Positions 1-11,060 of a stretch of 29,307 bases of DNA are shown one piece after another. Within the stretch, counting starts at the first letter, position 1. Every line of letters starts with the position of its first letter. The position numbers and the translations under genes are program-made. This stretch comes from Punctularia strigosozonata HHB-11173 SS5 (lineage: Eukaryota; Basidiomycota; Agaricomycetes; Corticiales; Punctulariaceae), in the NCBI RefSeq assembly GCF_000264995.1, contig NW_006767455.1, positions 232,380-261,686 on the forward strand, written 5' to 3'. Under the pieces are notes generated by a model, which made no database searches, had not been told where the DNA came from, and saw only the letters and a list, made by a program, of their open reading frames with translations.

Positions 1-460
1 GGACTATCCATGCAGATAAAGCCATTTTGGGCCTTTTACAGTATATAGGAACATATAGGAGCTAATAGGAGGACATAAGTACAAAAATGAGGATATCTGG
101 AAGGTCCCCCTGAGCATTTGTCACAAAATGTTCACAAATATGTGGAATTTTATGAACTTTTTGGGCATATTTTGGTGATTTGTAACATCAATCATCTCTT
201 CAATATGATATATTTTGGTTCAAATAACACCAGAAACCTCCAGACTTCATGTCACATCTTGTTAGATGTCTTCAGAATTTGGTCATGTGTACTATCCATT
301 CATCAGGTATTATAATTACATTGTGCAGGAATCTGTATACATGTGTGATTCAATCTTCTTCTTATTGTGCCATATCTCATGGGGAGCCAAAACAGATGGC
401 ATTGGTGTATTACATTACAATATACTCTATGGTTAGAGTTCAGCCGGCCGTGGCATGTGC
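1..460. other. AT-rich stretch, no gene recognised
   Basis: This stretch is AT-rich, unlike the GC-rich repeats that follow. It holds only short open frames with no recognisable domain, no convincing splice-bounded exon and no clear repeat. I see nothing that supports a gene. The change in base composition near 440-460 is abrupt and may mark the edge of the minisatellite block. Confidence 0.6.
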
Positions 461-654
461 GTCAAGCCTGCTGCGATGAGCATGTCGAATCAACTGCGGC
501 ACACCCCAAGCGTGGGGTGCCAGAGTGGCATCGAGTGGGGCACGAGTAAAGCAGGTCGATGGCAGCGGGCGAGAGACCGAGCGTCACCCATTGCCGGGAG
601 CTTCGAGTACGGGAAACATGTGCCTTCGACCATAGCAGACGTGCAGCTTCAAGC

Positions 655-1060
655 ACGGGAGGCGAGGCAGGGTCGAGCACGGCAGCTGAATAGATCGAGC
701 ACGGCGGCGAGGCAAAATGGAGCACGGCAGCACCACAGAGTCCAGCACTGAAGGCAAGGTGGGGTCGAGCACGGGTGCGCCGGGTGGGGGATGGCAAGGC
801 AGCAGGCTTGGCGCAGTCCGGAGCAAGCACGTTGGCGTAGCGGACATCGGGCGCGTTGGCGCAGCGGACATCAGGCGCGTTGGCGCAGCGGAGCTGGCCG
901 CGTTGACGCAGCGGACATCGGGCGCGTTGGCGCAGCGGACCTGGCCACGTTGACGCAGGTAAAGGCGGACACGCCGCGCGCATTGGGGCAGTCCGGGACA
1001 AACACGCGGGCTCGGGCAGGAGCAAGCGCGTTGGCGCAGCAGATGTCGAGCGCACTGGCA
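655..1060. repeat. GC-rich minisatellite with 24-bp core units
   Basis: Between about 831 and 972 a unit of 23-24 bp (core GTTGGCGCAGCGGACATC) recurs in tandem, with starts near 831, 855, 879, 902, 926 and 949. Flanking sequence from about 655 holds looser copies of a CGAGCACGG motif, and looser GTTGGCGCAG copies continue to about 1045. Long open frames run through on both strands, but they are biased-composition by-products of the repeat (Arg/Ala/Pro-rich) and have no domain. It is probably non-coding. Confidence 0.8.
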
Positions 1061-1139
1061 CCGTGGAGGTGGGTGCTTTGGCGCAGCGGAGACGCTAAGC
1101 CGAACACGTACGCAGTTCGCGCTCCGGGCTGGGCGAACG

Positions 1140-1770
1140 GGAGGAGAGGGAAGCTGCGCCAAGCGCGACCGCATTGGCGGCTCACGATCGGGGCTGGACG
1201 AAGGTAGGCGCCAGGGAAGGAGACAAGGCCGAGCGCGACCGCACTCGGCGTTGAGTGAAAGAGGGCGCGAGGACAGAGGTGACACCGAGCGCGATCGCGT
1301 TGACGACTCGCGTTCGGTGCTAGGCGAATGGCGGGCGCGGGGGAAGAAGCTACGCCGAGCGCGGCCGCGTTGGCGGCTCGCGTTCAGTGCTGGGCGAATG
1401 GAGGGCGCGGGGGAAGAAGCTACGCCGAGCGCGACCGCGTTGGCGGCTCGCGTTCGGTGCTGGGCGAGTGGCGGGCGCGGGGGTAGAAGCGGCGCCGAGC
1501 GAGGGCGCTTGGGCGGCTCGCACGCGGGGATGGGCAGACGGCAGGGCAGGGGGTGGAGGAAGCGGTTCCGAACGCGACCGCGTTGGCGGCTCGCGCTCGG
1601 GGCCAGGCAAACGGCAGGGGCAGCAGGGCAGAAGCTGGGGGCGGCGGGACGGGCACTTCGAGTGCTCGGGCGGGGTGCGACGGCGGGCGCGGGGGAGAAC
1701 GCTACGCCGAGCGCGACCGCTTTGGCGGCTCGCACTCGGGGATGGGCATACGGCAGAGGCGGGAGCTAGC
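1140..1770. repeat. GC-rich minisatellite, 70-bp period
   Basis: A unit containing GAGCGCGACCGCGTTGGCGG recurs with an exact 70-bp period at about 1281, 1351, 1421 and 1491. A diverged unit follows near 1561 and another about 140 bp later near 1702. Upstream copies near 1151 and 1229 are less regular. Adjacent central units differ at only a few bases, so they amplified or homogenised recently. The reverse strand reads as an Arg/Ser/Pro-rich low-complexity open frame, which I attribute to composition rather than coding. Confidence 0.85.
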
Positions 1771-1918
1771 TGGAGACGGACTCGGCGATGGAGCGCACGG
1801 AGCGGATGGTGCCGCCGGCGGAGGACTTGACGGAGACGGCGTAGGCCTTCACGCCCGCGCGGGAGGTGAGGGCCTTGGGCGCGTCGAACCCGCTCGACTC
1901 GCTGTTCTTGTGGAGGAC

Positions 1919-2212
1919 CTGACCGATCTCGACCTTGAAGTAGTTCGTAAGGAGCTCCAGAAGGCGGGCAAGACCTTCCAAGCCGGACACGGACAGTCGT
2001 TTCGGGTCCGCCAGATTCATCAGTATTGGACGGAGACCGGTCTGCAACAACTCTTTCGGCAAGCGGTTTTGATGCGCTAAGACCAGTTGCAAGCCCTCAT
2101 GCGCCACCTCTTTTACCTCTTGATGAGGGGCGTAGAGTGACTTGAAATACACACTGGTAACCCTACGATCCCACGGGTCAACATGAGCTAGCGGCGGGGA
2201 CTGCAATAACAG
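1919..2212 (-). pseudogene. TRA1: TRA1/TRRAP fragment (orphan exon-like piece)
   Basis: The minus strand encodes about 98 residues closely resembling a segment of TRA1, the very large PIKK-like scaffold of the SAGA and NuA4 histone acetyltransferase complexes. Diagnostic stretches are VTSVYFKSLY, PKELLQTGLRPILMNLADPK and GLEGLARLLELLTNYFKVEI. TRA1 proteins are several thousand residues long, so this is a small piece of the gene. The sequence before it (to 2359) and after it (1770-1918, reading FDAPKALTSRAGVKAYAV) does not look like TRA1. The frame is open across the whole piece, so capture looks recent or the piece is still constrained. It lies between two copies of the 70-bp repeat family. 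A misassembled or truncated true gene cannot be excluded. Confidence 0.75.
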
Positions 2213-2395
2213 ACCTTTGCCTTGTTGTCGGATGCTTGGCGTAGAAGTCCATCGCCCTCTGCGCTCACGCCACGTTCGCCGCTCGTGGCCGCGAGTGAAA
2301 GTTGCCGGGGGACGTGTTAGCGCGCTCGTCCGCGCCGATATCTGCGGCCGGATAGCCATCGCGCGGTTTGCTCACGCGAGCGATGTATAAACCTC

Positions 2396-2500
2396 GCTGC
2401 ACCGAGCGAGACCGCGTTGGCGGCTCTCCCTCGGGCAGGGGCGGCGGAGCGGGCACTTCAAGTGTCGGGGCGGGGTGCGACGGCGGGGACCTGCACGACG
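2396..2500. repeat. Isolated copy of the 70-bp minisatellite family
   Basis: This segment reads CACCGAGCGAGACCGCGTTG and then a GC-rich tail almost matching 1655-1690 (GGGCACTTC, AGTG, CGGGGCGGGGTGCGACGGCG). It is therefore a detached copy of the array at 1140-1770, separated from it by the TRA1 fragment. The fragment thus lies inside the repeat family. Confidence 0.75.
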
Positions 2501-2639
2501 TGCGCACTTGCAAGCGCGGCGCCGGGCGCCAGCACGGTGGGCTGAGACAGGCTGACCAGACAAGCCGGAGGGCAGACTGGTCACGGTCAGGTCACGTGAC
2601 GGGTTCATTCGCGTTGAATCTCCTAAGTCCGTGTTGGCT

Positions 2640-3170
2640 ACTGGTTGGCTACTGTATCTCTATGTCATAGCAATCCCAAAGTACATAGAGATACATTTCA
2701 GTTCATGAGGCTGTCAATGGTAAATGAATGGCACATTAGAGAAATCAACCACCTGAGACTAAACCATTATAACAGTGTTTCCTAGCCATCACTTCAGTGA
2801 TCTACAGGGTACATAACTATGTTGTTGGCTACAGAGATATCTGGCTTTTCAGATGTACATGCAAGATGTGTATATAAACTAGGGGTAGATGGGATTAATT
2901 GATATCACAGAGGGAGCCATGCAAGGATGAGGTGTCAGCAGTCAAGTACCAAACCCTAACTCCAATACTTACACCTAGATATGGACTCTAAGCTCCTTGT
3001 ACATGGACCAGTGCTAATATGTGCAACAACCTTCTATGTCGATGTTTTCAATCTCCCTTGTACCTACAAGACAGTACTCTCTAAATGGTCAGTCATCTGG
3101 CATGATTTAACAGTTTTATGTGACTTTTTGGCCTTTTTGTGAAATTTTAATAGAATATAGTCGTATTATG
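2640..3170. other. AT-rich intergenic stretch, no gene
   Basis: The sequence is AT-rich with stops in all frames. It shows no open frame of note, no splice-consistent exon, and no terminal inverted repeat or tandem repeat that I can see. It separates the GC-rich repeat block from the sequence leading to the first segmental copy. Confidence 0.6.
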
Positions 3171-4083
3171 AACTATGTATTCCTATTTGCCAGAGGGGGC
3201 ATTTCCTGATGTATGAGGTAGGAAAAAGACGTGAACAGGTCGTACAACTCGGTACTGCGATAGGAACCGGCGGGCGTACATAATGATTGATCCATGACCC
3301 TTTCCCGCCCTGAAGCCCGTGGAAGCGCGTTCATCCGGCATGGCTCGCTCTCGATACACGAGGTGAGCGTGCATCGTTGCAGAGAGGCAGGCAATGACTT
3401 GAAGTACGAAGGCTATAGCAAAGTCCGTTCTGCTGGAGTTCCAACTTGGCTTGCGGAACGTGAGCGTCACCGCGCTACGCCCTGGGTAGCCGAGACCGCT
3501 ATGTGTTTGAGGGAGAACCCTGAGCATCTTGATTGGCGTTTGAGCCTGTACTTTTTTCAACACGCGACCAGGGGGCAGCGAGAGGAGAGGAGGACAGAAA
3601 CAGAAAAAAAAAGGTTGACCCAGGTAAGCGGCCGCGCGCTTAACGTTCCACATTGAGGTTTCGGGGAATTCACAATCTCCCTAGTGAAGCGCACCGGTAA
3701 CCTCGCGGGCCCGCCGTGGAGTGCGGGGCACGGGCCGCTCACTCTATGTTCCCGATGATGCGCTATAATTGGCATCTCCCGTGCTTGCGACTTCTTGAGG
3801 ACCTTGGCCCAGTGAGCGTCGGGAGGACATGGCTCACGAGAGAACCGACCACAGATCTGTCAGACGGAGGTCGTACGAAGAACAGTGCTGAGAGCGCGAC
3901 GAACTGGCCGAGCTGAGCGAGTCTTCGACGAGCGCTGGGAGATGCCGAGCGTGTAGACCGACGAGCAGCGACGTCGTCCTCGGACTCTGCGCACTCGCCA
4001 TGCGTCCTTACGCCTGCGCTCAGTCTTTTGTCCAATATCGACCCTCAAACACACACATGCGCCCGTGTTCGCATCCCGCTACG
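3171..4083. other. Unassigned sequence before copy A
   Basis: Open frames of up to about 155 codons overlap on both strands (for example 3183-3653 minus and 3294-3656 plus). None shows a family motif, and I cannot choose between strands. The start of homology with copy B (about 4084, pairing with 13726) lies just downstream. I see no supported gene here. Confidence 0.45.
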
Positions 4084-4565
4084 GCCAGAAGAGAGAAGAT
4101 GACACGACGAAAGTGGTCTGGCCCAAAGTGGACGGGACACTGAGTCTAAGGTCAGACAAGTCAAAGTCGGCGCGAGAGGTTGACGAGCAGGCGACCCCGC
4201 CGATCCCGACGTCATCGACATCCTCTGTGGCCACTACAGCACATGTCTCCCCCCGCTTGCCCGCTGCGCTCAACCTCTCGATGCGGGCCCTGTATCCGCA
4301 TCACTGTCGATGCCCGGTGAGGCGTAGGTGACTTGTCCGCGCCCACGTATGCCCAAGTCGTTTGCCGCTCAAGGCCAACCAAGTACTCCGTCCGCGTCGG
4401 GCCTGCCCGACTCCTCGCAACCCCAGTGTCTGATTCGCTGGAGATCATGCATCAAACCCTGTCAAGACTCCGACGACGACACATCGCTCTCGCTTTGTAC
4501 GAACCCATCTGCTGATGTTCCTGCTGCCTGGAAGTTCTATCAGGATGGATGATCCGCGGGAGATA

Positions 4566-4866
4566 AGATAGGGCTCATCCAAAACCGGGGAAGTCACGTG
4601 ACATCTTCTCGAGTGAATCGGGATGATGTTGAAATTATACGATGAGTATGCATCTTCAGTAAAAATTGCTTCGTCAAGAGCTGTATGATTGCACAACATG
4701 GCCCGTGATGTTTTCAGTTCTGACAAACAATGTAGCTGCAAGCAGTAATTTAGCGTTCAAGACACTCCTGAGCACCGCCACTGGGGGGGCTGGAACGCGG
4801 AATTCCTGCTCGCCGCAGTGGCGACACGTGACTTCAAGCCTCCCCGGTTTTGGATGAGCCCTATCT
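4566..4866. mobile_element. MITE with TA target-site duplication
   Basis: The element is 301 bp and ends in 25-bp perfect terminal inverted repeats beginning AGATAGGGCTCATCC. Both ends carry a subterminal AAGTCACGTG motif, offset by 6 bp on the right. It is flanked by TA on both sides (4564-4565 and 4867-4868). Copy B has the uninterrupted site at about 14240, reading GGGAGATACTCGTCTGGG with one TA. That shows a real insertion with TA duplication, as in Tc1/mariner-type non-autonomous elements. The interior is AT-richer and has no transposase frame, so mobilisation would need an enzyme supplied elsewhere. Confidence 0.93.
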
Positions 4867-4868
4867 TA

Positions 4869-6354
4869 CTCGTCTGGGCTATCCAACATATGTGCGCGCC
4901 CCTGATGTCTGCATCGTCTTCCGACCTCATCCACGGTTACGGTGAATGAGTCGAGTAGCAGCTCAAGAAGTGTTGCCGGCATCTGCTAGCGCTCCTGATT
5001 CGAAGTCGTTCCGTTGGCGAACGCTGCATAGCACCCCATGAGCGCGTCGTCGCTTTTGGTTCGGACATGCGTGCCCGAGGTGCGTTGCAATACATCTTCG
5101 ACGCTTCTAGCGCAGTCTCACATATGCGCCCAGTACCACGATCCCCCGCATTTCACGAACGACGACGGGATCTCAAACCCGAGATGCAGAGGAGGCAATG
5201 TATGGCCGGTTACACTCATGATACCTCCGCGCACCCAACACTGGTGAGTTTTTGCTGCATGTCCGGTATCTGTGTGGATGCTTACGCGTAGCATGTAGCT
5301 CCCCCGCCAGAGCTCAAGCCGTGATTTACACTAGCAACGCTGAAACGTATCCGTGTCGGAAAACGCCCCCGTCATGTCCACGGGCGTGAGAAAACGGATT
5401 GAACAAGGTCGTCACCATGCGCATGTGCCAGTCAACATCGAGTCAACGGCGATGCGGCACTTCGGTCCTCCGAGGCTCTGACGTGCAACGCTGTGCGTCT
5501 GACTTTGCTCCCCTGCGCGGACTATCGCGCAATGGCAACTACCTGGCCGCAGCTCATCCCCGATCTGTGCACGAAGTGCGCCGTCGCGACCACCGTCCGG
5601 GTATTGAACGTGCGAGATGGAGTAGAACGGCGAGGTAGCTGGGAGGAGGGCGGATGGACGATGATCAGAGGTACGCACGTCGAAGACGTTTTGAAATACC
5701 AAGATCATCGCGATGGGAGCAATCTGATCGCAAGATGGGGGTGGGATCGAAGACGACATGCATGAGGTGAGCTTACATTGTCGCCAGGCGCTAGTGTTCA
5801 CCATTGATATTGCTCTCCTCAGGACCGCGCTTCAACTCGTTGGACGTACCTTTGCTCGATGGACATGAGAAACACGGCTGTGCGGGGGCGTAGAAATCGT
5901 TTTTTCCTCGGCACCCCCGGTTAACCGCCAGTCATATTTGTACTTCCCCGTCATGACCAATCCAAAGAATAATACACTGTCGACTCTGGGGCGACCGCTA
6001 TTTGCACGATGAGTGATACACAAGGGTACCGCATCAACGAGTGCGCATCTGTAAACCCAGGAAAATACAAACGGCATACGCTACATGTCGAGTCCATGGA
6101 CAATTTGGAAGATGCACGCAACAGGCGAGACGGGTCAAGGGCCCCTTCGGGGCGCCATCCAAACTACGGGGATTGTCCAAGGTGGTATGGTGACTGGACG
6201 GATGTTGGATCGCGGATGACCACAACTTCATGCGCATACATCTAGTCCATGATTCGACACTGTCTGTTGCCATCGGCCCGTCAGTTAGGTCCGTGCAGAG
6301 CCAACGCAAGATACGCACCTAGTAAACAATCCCATCCCAACACGCCAGACCAGC
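4869..6354. other. Left spacer of copy A, conserved in B and C, no recognised gene
   Basis: This is the region just downstream of the copy A WD40 gene. Blocks at about 4930-5800 and 5830-6250 pair with 14320-15180 and 15180-15600 in B and, more weakly, with 20890-21720 and 21730-22200 in C. A plus-strand frame at 5493-5765 keeps its phase in B (ending 15131), including one in-frame codon difference. It is broken in C, and A/B differences there look mostly non-synonymous. I see no domain and treat it as non-coding or decayed sequence. The stretch next to the stop codon should contain the 3' UTR. Confidence 0.5.
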
Positions 6355-9300
6355 CTAATAGATCTCTGCTTCCCATATTTTTACCATGCGGTCATCGCCG
6401 CCCGAGACGATGCGCTTTCCGTCGGGCGAGAACGCGACGGAGTAGACCCCATACAGGCCACCGTGAGCTTGCCAAGGCCCCGCCACGGTGTGTCCCGTCT
6501 GCGCGTCCCATATCCGGATCGTGCCGTCGTCGGAGCCGGAGACGATGTACTGGCCATCCGGCGAGAATACAACGGAGTAGACCATGCTTTCGTGCCCTTC
6601 CAATGGCCCCAACACCGTCTGTCTTGCTTGAGTGTCCCAGATCCGGACCGTCTTGTCGTCGGAGCCCGAGACGATGCGCGCGCCATCGGGGGAATATGCA
6701 ACTGACAAAACGTAGTGGTCGTGGCCTCGCAGCGGGTCCCCGACTGGCTTGCCTGTCTCGGCGTCCCAGAGTCGAATCGTGTGGTCGCTGGATCCAGAGG
6801 CGATGTGCTTCCCATCCGGTGAAAATGCGACGCTGTTAACATAGGCAGAGTGACCCCGTAAAGGCTCGCCGATGGCCTGTCCCGTCTGCCCGTCCCAGAG
6901 TCGGAGCGTCTCGTCGCGTGAGCCCGAGACGATGCGGTTGCCGTCGGGTGAGAATGCGACATTCTGGACCACGTCTGTATGCCCTTCGAGCGGCTGCCCG
7001 ATCCGCTGCCCTGTCTCCATGTCCCACAGTCGCACGGTCCTGTCATGTGAGGCCGAGGCAAGGCGCTTTCCATCGGGGGAAAACGACACCGATCGGACCC
7101 AGTCAGTGTGCCCCCGTAAAGGCTCGCGGATTTCCTTTCCGGTGTCCGCGTTCCAAATTCGGACCGTATTATCCCAGGAGCCCGACGCGACTTGCGAGCC
7201 ACCTGGTGAGAACGCGACGGACGTCACAAGACTTTCGTGCCCTTCCATAGCGATGACCTGTCCTGCAAGCCCGTAAGGATGTTATGCTATCCACGGAGTG
7301 GCGAAACTGTCTTACTGTCACGGAACACGTTCAGGAGATGATTTGCAGCGGACATGTTCTCGGGGGTATTTCGTTCAATCATGTCTACTATGCGCCGTAG
7401 CTTTGCTACTGCGCGCGTCCGAGCATGAGGCACCAAACGGAACGCTGTCGTTGCCATCGCAATGCTTCTGAGCAGGTTTGATCGCGTGTCTCCATCTTCG
7501 CGTCCGCATTCTCGTTCAAGCGCGTCGAGCAATACCGTACCGGAGTTTGGATAGTCGATAATGAGCTGTCGTCCATGATCTGACCGATTCCTTTATTATT
7601 GTTTTTCAACTAGAAGAAAGCAATCACTTGCCTGACGAAGGCAGATCTGCCAGCCGCTGTATTTGCCTCTCGGTAAGAGCGACACCTTTTTGAAGAGCGC
7701 CGATGATCGCACGGGCGGAGACGTAGGTGTCTTCTTCTATCCTCCCTGCGGACTTCAGCTCGTTAAAATCCCAGCCTACGGGGTAGGCAGGCGGAAGCCG
7801 AGCACGAGGTGTGTACGTCTCCCCGACGTCGGAGACAGACTCATGAATGAGTTGACCCTCCATCACCTGCCGAGGTGCCGCAAGATGAGGCCTGCGTGGT
7901 ATGAGTGGATGTTCACGACACCATAAGCCAGAAGGCGAACTTGCCATCTCTTTGTGCTCTCCGCGTCTTCGTACGATAGCCGCTTGATCGGTAGGCAAGC
8001 GAGAAACCACCAGAACCAGTTCATCGACTTGGTCAGTTGTGACGGATACCACTTGCCCCTATCGTCTTTCATCCGAAGCCCCCAGAGCGTGGCTTCGGAC
8101 GTCATCCAGCGAAGCGCTGGTCCAAAACGGTCGCTTTCAAGGTTCGGTAGGTTCCCTCCCCCGCTGCGACGGTTTCTGTCAGCGTCCATCGGAAGATTTC
8201 GTTCGTACGATGTATTTTGCTTACATATCTGAGTGAGAGCCTGCGAACCATACCTCTTTGACGTTGCCCTTGCTTTCCTTCGGCCCAGCTCCTCCATTAG
8301 CGTACTCGGGCAGAAATTTCACGCGTCGTTCATCCAACGCAAGCGCGTGTCTGAAAGCACAAACGTGTGACATCCCAGTGGTCGTTTCTGGAAGAGTACG
8401 GTTCCTAACAACACCGACAGACGATACGGTGTCCCTAGATAAACTACATCAATGGGTGCCTCCGCATTTACAAGGGCGTCACGTACCATGCACCGACGAA
8501 GTGCACTTTCACATTTTGACGAGATAAAGTCAACTTGAAGTGCTTGCACAGGTCCTCCGCCGAGGATGCTTTCCCCTTCCACTTCTTCAGAAATTTCTCC
8601 CACAGGCTGTCTTTCTTGCCGGGACGACCAGGGGTTGAGCGCTCCTTCTCCTGGACTGTGATCGGATGACTTTCAAGGTCATCGGCGGGTGACTCCCGCA
8701 TGATCTTTCGTAGGAGCCTCTTTATTCTGGTTATCTGCTCGACGTCCGACTGCGTTGGCTGCTTATCATCAGATCCCCTCTTCTCGTGAGCTGTGGCTGC
8801 CCTATACAGTTCGTATGCGCTAGTACCCATCGTCGTTCATCGTGTTCAGGCTCTGGCAAGCAGCGGTGCACGTACAAGCGGATCTGCCTATTATTTCCTT
8901 TCTCGAGGAGGCCAACCTGAAAGAGGATTGTTCATCATCTTCGCGATGTGCCCGATATATATGGCCATACCTTCTGTAACATACCAGCGATGACGCGAGC
9001 CTGATAAGCCCCGCGAGAAAACCCTATGCATGCATGAGGTACACGGGGAAGAAGACGCTCAGGAAACACACCGAATAAAAAGATGCGATCGTCTTCCTGA
9101 TAGTTCTCTGACAACCATTCATAGGCTTTCAGGACTATCTCCTCGAAGTTCCTGAGGACGTCTACCTGTCAGGGAGACGATTTCGGCATACATCTATCTC
9201 TACGCACCATGCGATAGCCAAGTCGATGGTGTGATCAACGACTTGCGCCACGTAGTGCAGCGAGAAGCGCTCCTTGGCGTACGTTCCAATCCCGCTGTCG

Positions 9301-9703
9301 TAGTACGCGAGCTGCTCGCCGTCTTTGACGAGGCGGCTGTATAGTTCGACGACATTCGTGTTCTACGGGAGTATGTTCGTCGAAGAATTGGGGTAGGGGG
9401 CTGTAAAGACGTTCTGACCTTCATGCCGAACTGGTTCGCAGTTCCGTCGATGCATACGACGAGGTTCCGGCCTTTTTTCGGGGAGCCGCACGAAGGCTTT
9501 TTGTCACTCTCTGGCACATTTTTCAGGCAGCCGCACGGAAACCTTTCGTCACTCTCTGGCACAGCAAGCCCCGGCGTTGTGCCCCGTGTCTCTTCGGCAA
9601 TTGGAGTTGCACCGCTCCCTGACGCCGCATTTTCCAGGACAGCGGGCGGTGGTGGGCGATCGCTGCTCGAGTCCGATGGCGTATGGATAGGCTGGTCCGA
9701 CAT
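6355..9703 (-). CDS. DUF2235 hydrolase - helical linker - WD40 protein (copy A)
   Basis: Eleven exons close into one 935-codon frame: 9703-9419, 9362-9208, 9151-9072, 9023-8971, 8916-8876, 8819-8487, 8434-8225, 8163-7945, 7891-7632, 7579-7316 and 7262-6355. Residues 78-500 form a DUF2235 (Tle1-like alpha/beta hydrolase) domain. It has the CIDGT strand, the nucleophile elbow GFSRG (about 174-178) and HSDIGGG (about 383-389), so catalytic residues look intact. The family includes phospholipase-like enzymes; the substrate here is unknown. Residues 210-310 contain a charged low-complexity insert. A helical linker (about 515-634) leads to seven WD40 repeats of about 43 residues (641-935), enough for a closed propeller. 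Two introns have GC donors (starting at 7944 and 7631). The N-terminus repeats a VPESD-type motif that is single in copy B. No signal peptide, membrane segment or NACHT/NB-ARC module is seen, so a cytosolic location is likely. Confidence 0.9.
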
Positions 9704-9770
9704 CGAGGACTGATGGTGTGGAGGGAGGAGAGGGGGTTGAGAGGAACACGGTGAGGAGGGGTAATATAAC
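9704..9770 (-). promoter_or_regulatory. Probable core promoter/5' UTR of the copy A gene
   Basis: Reading toward the gene, GTTATATTAC (9770-9761) is followed by a strongly pyrimidine-rich run up to the ATG at 9703. A TATA-like box followed by a CT-rich tract is common in highly expressed fungal genes. The same arrangement is kept in copy B (19141-19132). The transcription start is not known. Confidence 0.5.
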
Positions 9771-11060
9771 GTTTACCGCGCCGTGCACGCAATGTAGCTA
9801 AACCCGTCGGGTTGTTCTCGGCGTGGATTCTTCTCCAGTGCATGCAAGTCGCATGTTGAGCGGATATGAGCGCTAGCATGTCGATCGTGCGTATCTGCAA
9901 GCCGTTCGGGCTCCGTTCGTGCTAAACTCTGTAGCTATCGGCGTTGAGGTGGAGCCAGAGAAGACTCCACGAAACCTTTGAGCTATGTATCTAGAGTTTC
10001 GATCCGAACTTCGAATGTGCACGGACGCAAGGGGAGCCGACCAAGTCACAGGAGGCGCAAGAGATGGACGTCGACTGAGTTCGTGGCATGGGTATTTCCG
10101 AAGTCAGCGGCGCTTCCCCCTTCCTCTCTGAGCCTGTCCGTCCGCGGTCGCACATGCATCTCCACCCAACGTAGGCTCTGTCCGCCCTCACGTGTACGCG
10201 CCCTTGCCCCAAGACCTTGACCTTTCCGCCCTCGTTAGTCTTCTTCATTCCTTCGCCACACATGCATTGTATTTGCTCGACGTATTCTCGAAGGTTGCTT
10301 GATTGCGGGCGCTAGCACTCCGCCTCGCTAGCGGGATGCGGAACACACTATTGAGCGCAGGCTGCGGGATGGGGGTCCGTTTACGTACTATGCGGGACGC
10401 CACATTGAAAGGAAGATGTCATCCACTCGTCGATAGTGCGCGGTCTTAGCTCGAGTCCTCGACGGTCAAACTCTTTCGAGTCGTAGAACGAGTCGTTAAG
10501 CGCGAGGTGCGGGCACGCGGTTCATGCGTGGGTAGAACACATGATGACTTGGAAGGGCCAAATGGAGTCGTTGAGATACGAGCAGGTCGGGATTGAACGT
10601 CGAGCGCCCGCGTTGACTTCTGGGTGCGCTGATCCACGCGTACGATGCCAGGGAGGAGGACGGATGCATCGCGGAGTAACAGACACCGAAACCGAAGGGC
10701 TATTCAATATCGATCCGAATAGCATCTGACGAGCGAGGTCGTGTGGCAGTTGGAGAAAGAAGTTCGTTGAGGCATGGATACATTGATGCATGAGCGCGAG
10801 CGCTTGAGCAAGACACTTCAAAGAGCTTCGGCAGATGCCTCGCGGCCCAAGTTTCGCACTCCTCTATCGTCACGTCGGCATCTCCACCACTACTTACCCC
10901 TCAACGCGAGTTCTGCATCGAGTCACTACTGTCGAGTCCCTGTGGGGGATCGAGCGACTTGTCCGCACGCTGCGTCCACGGTCCTCGCCGCAGCGCCGCT
11001 CAAGTCAGTTCTTCAGCTCCTCTCCTCGCAATGCATGCGTCGATCCCGTTCACGGTTCTA
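9771..11060. other. Upstream flank of the copy A gene, no recognised gene
   Basis: This region is collinear with 19142-20560. A minus-strand frame at 9991-10263 has a counterpart at about 19387-19650, but with length differences. Frames around 10440-10830 also have counterparts. None shows a domain I recognise. It may hold regulatory sequence for the DUF2235-WD40 gene or the remains of a gene lost before duplication. It has no counterpart in copy C, which starts beyond it. Confidence 0.45.

Larger units (their letters stand above)
4084..11060. repeat. Segmental tandem copy A
   Basis: From about 4084 the sequence is collinear with 13726 onward, and collinearity continues to about 11060 (pairing with about 20560). 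It includes the left spacer, the whole DUF2235-WD40 gene and the upstream flank. Coding and non-coding parts are both well conserved, which points to a recent segmental duplication. The main interruptions are the MITE at 4566-4866 in A and about 150 extra bases near 19735-19880 in B. Boundaries were set by eye and may be off by tens of bases. Confidence 0.85.

Noticed and set aside
584-1735. Long minus-strand open frame (383 codons) and other long frames on both strands in the GC-rich block
   Set aside because: It is made of the 24-bp and 70-bp repeats, is Arg/Pro/Ser/Ala-rich, has long open frames on both strands at once and has no domain. A composition artefact is the simplest reading.
3183-3653. 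156-codon minus-strand frame before copy A
   Set aside because: A plus-strand frame of similar length overlaps it, neither has a recognisable domain, and no splice context supports one over the other.
6381-7202. Long frames overlapping the WD40 exons in other phases and on the plus strand (also in copies B and C)
   Set aside because: They are shadow frames produced by the repeated WD40 codons. Only the minus-strand WD40 frame gives a known fold.
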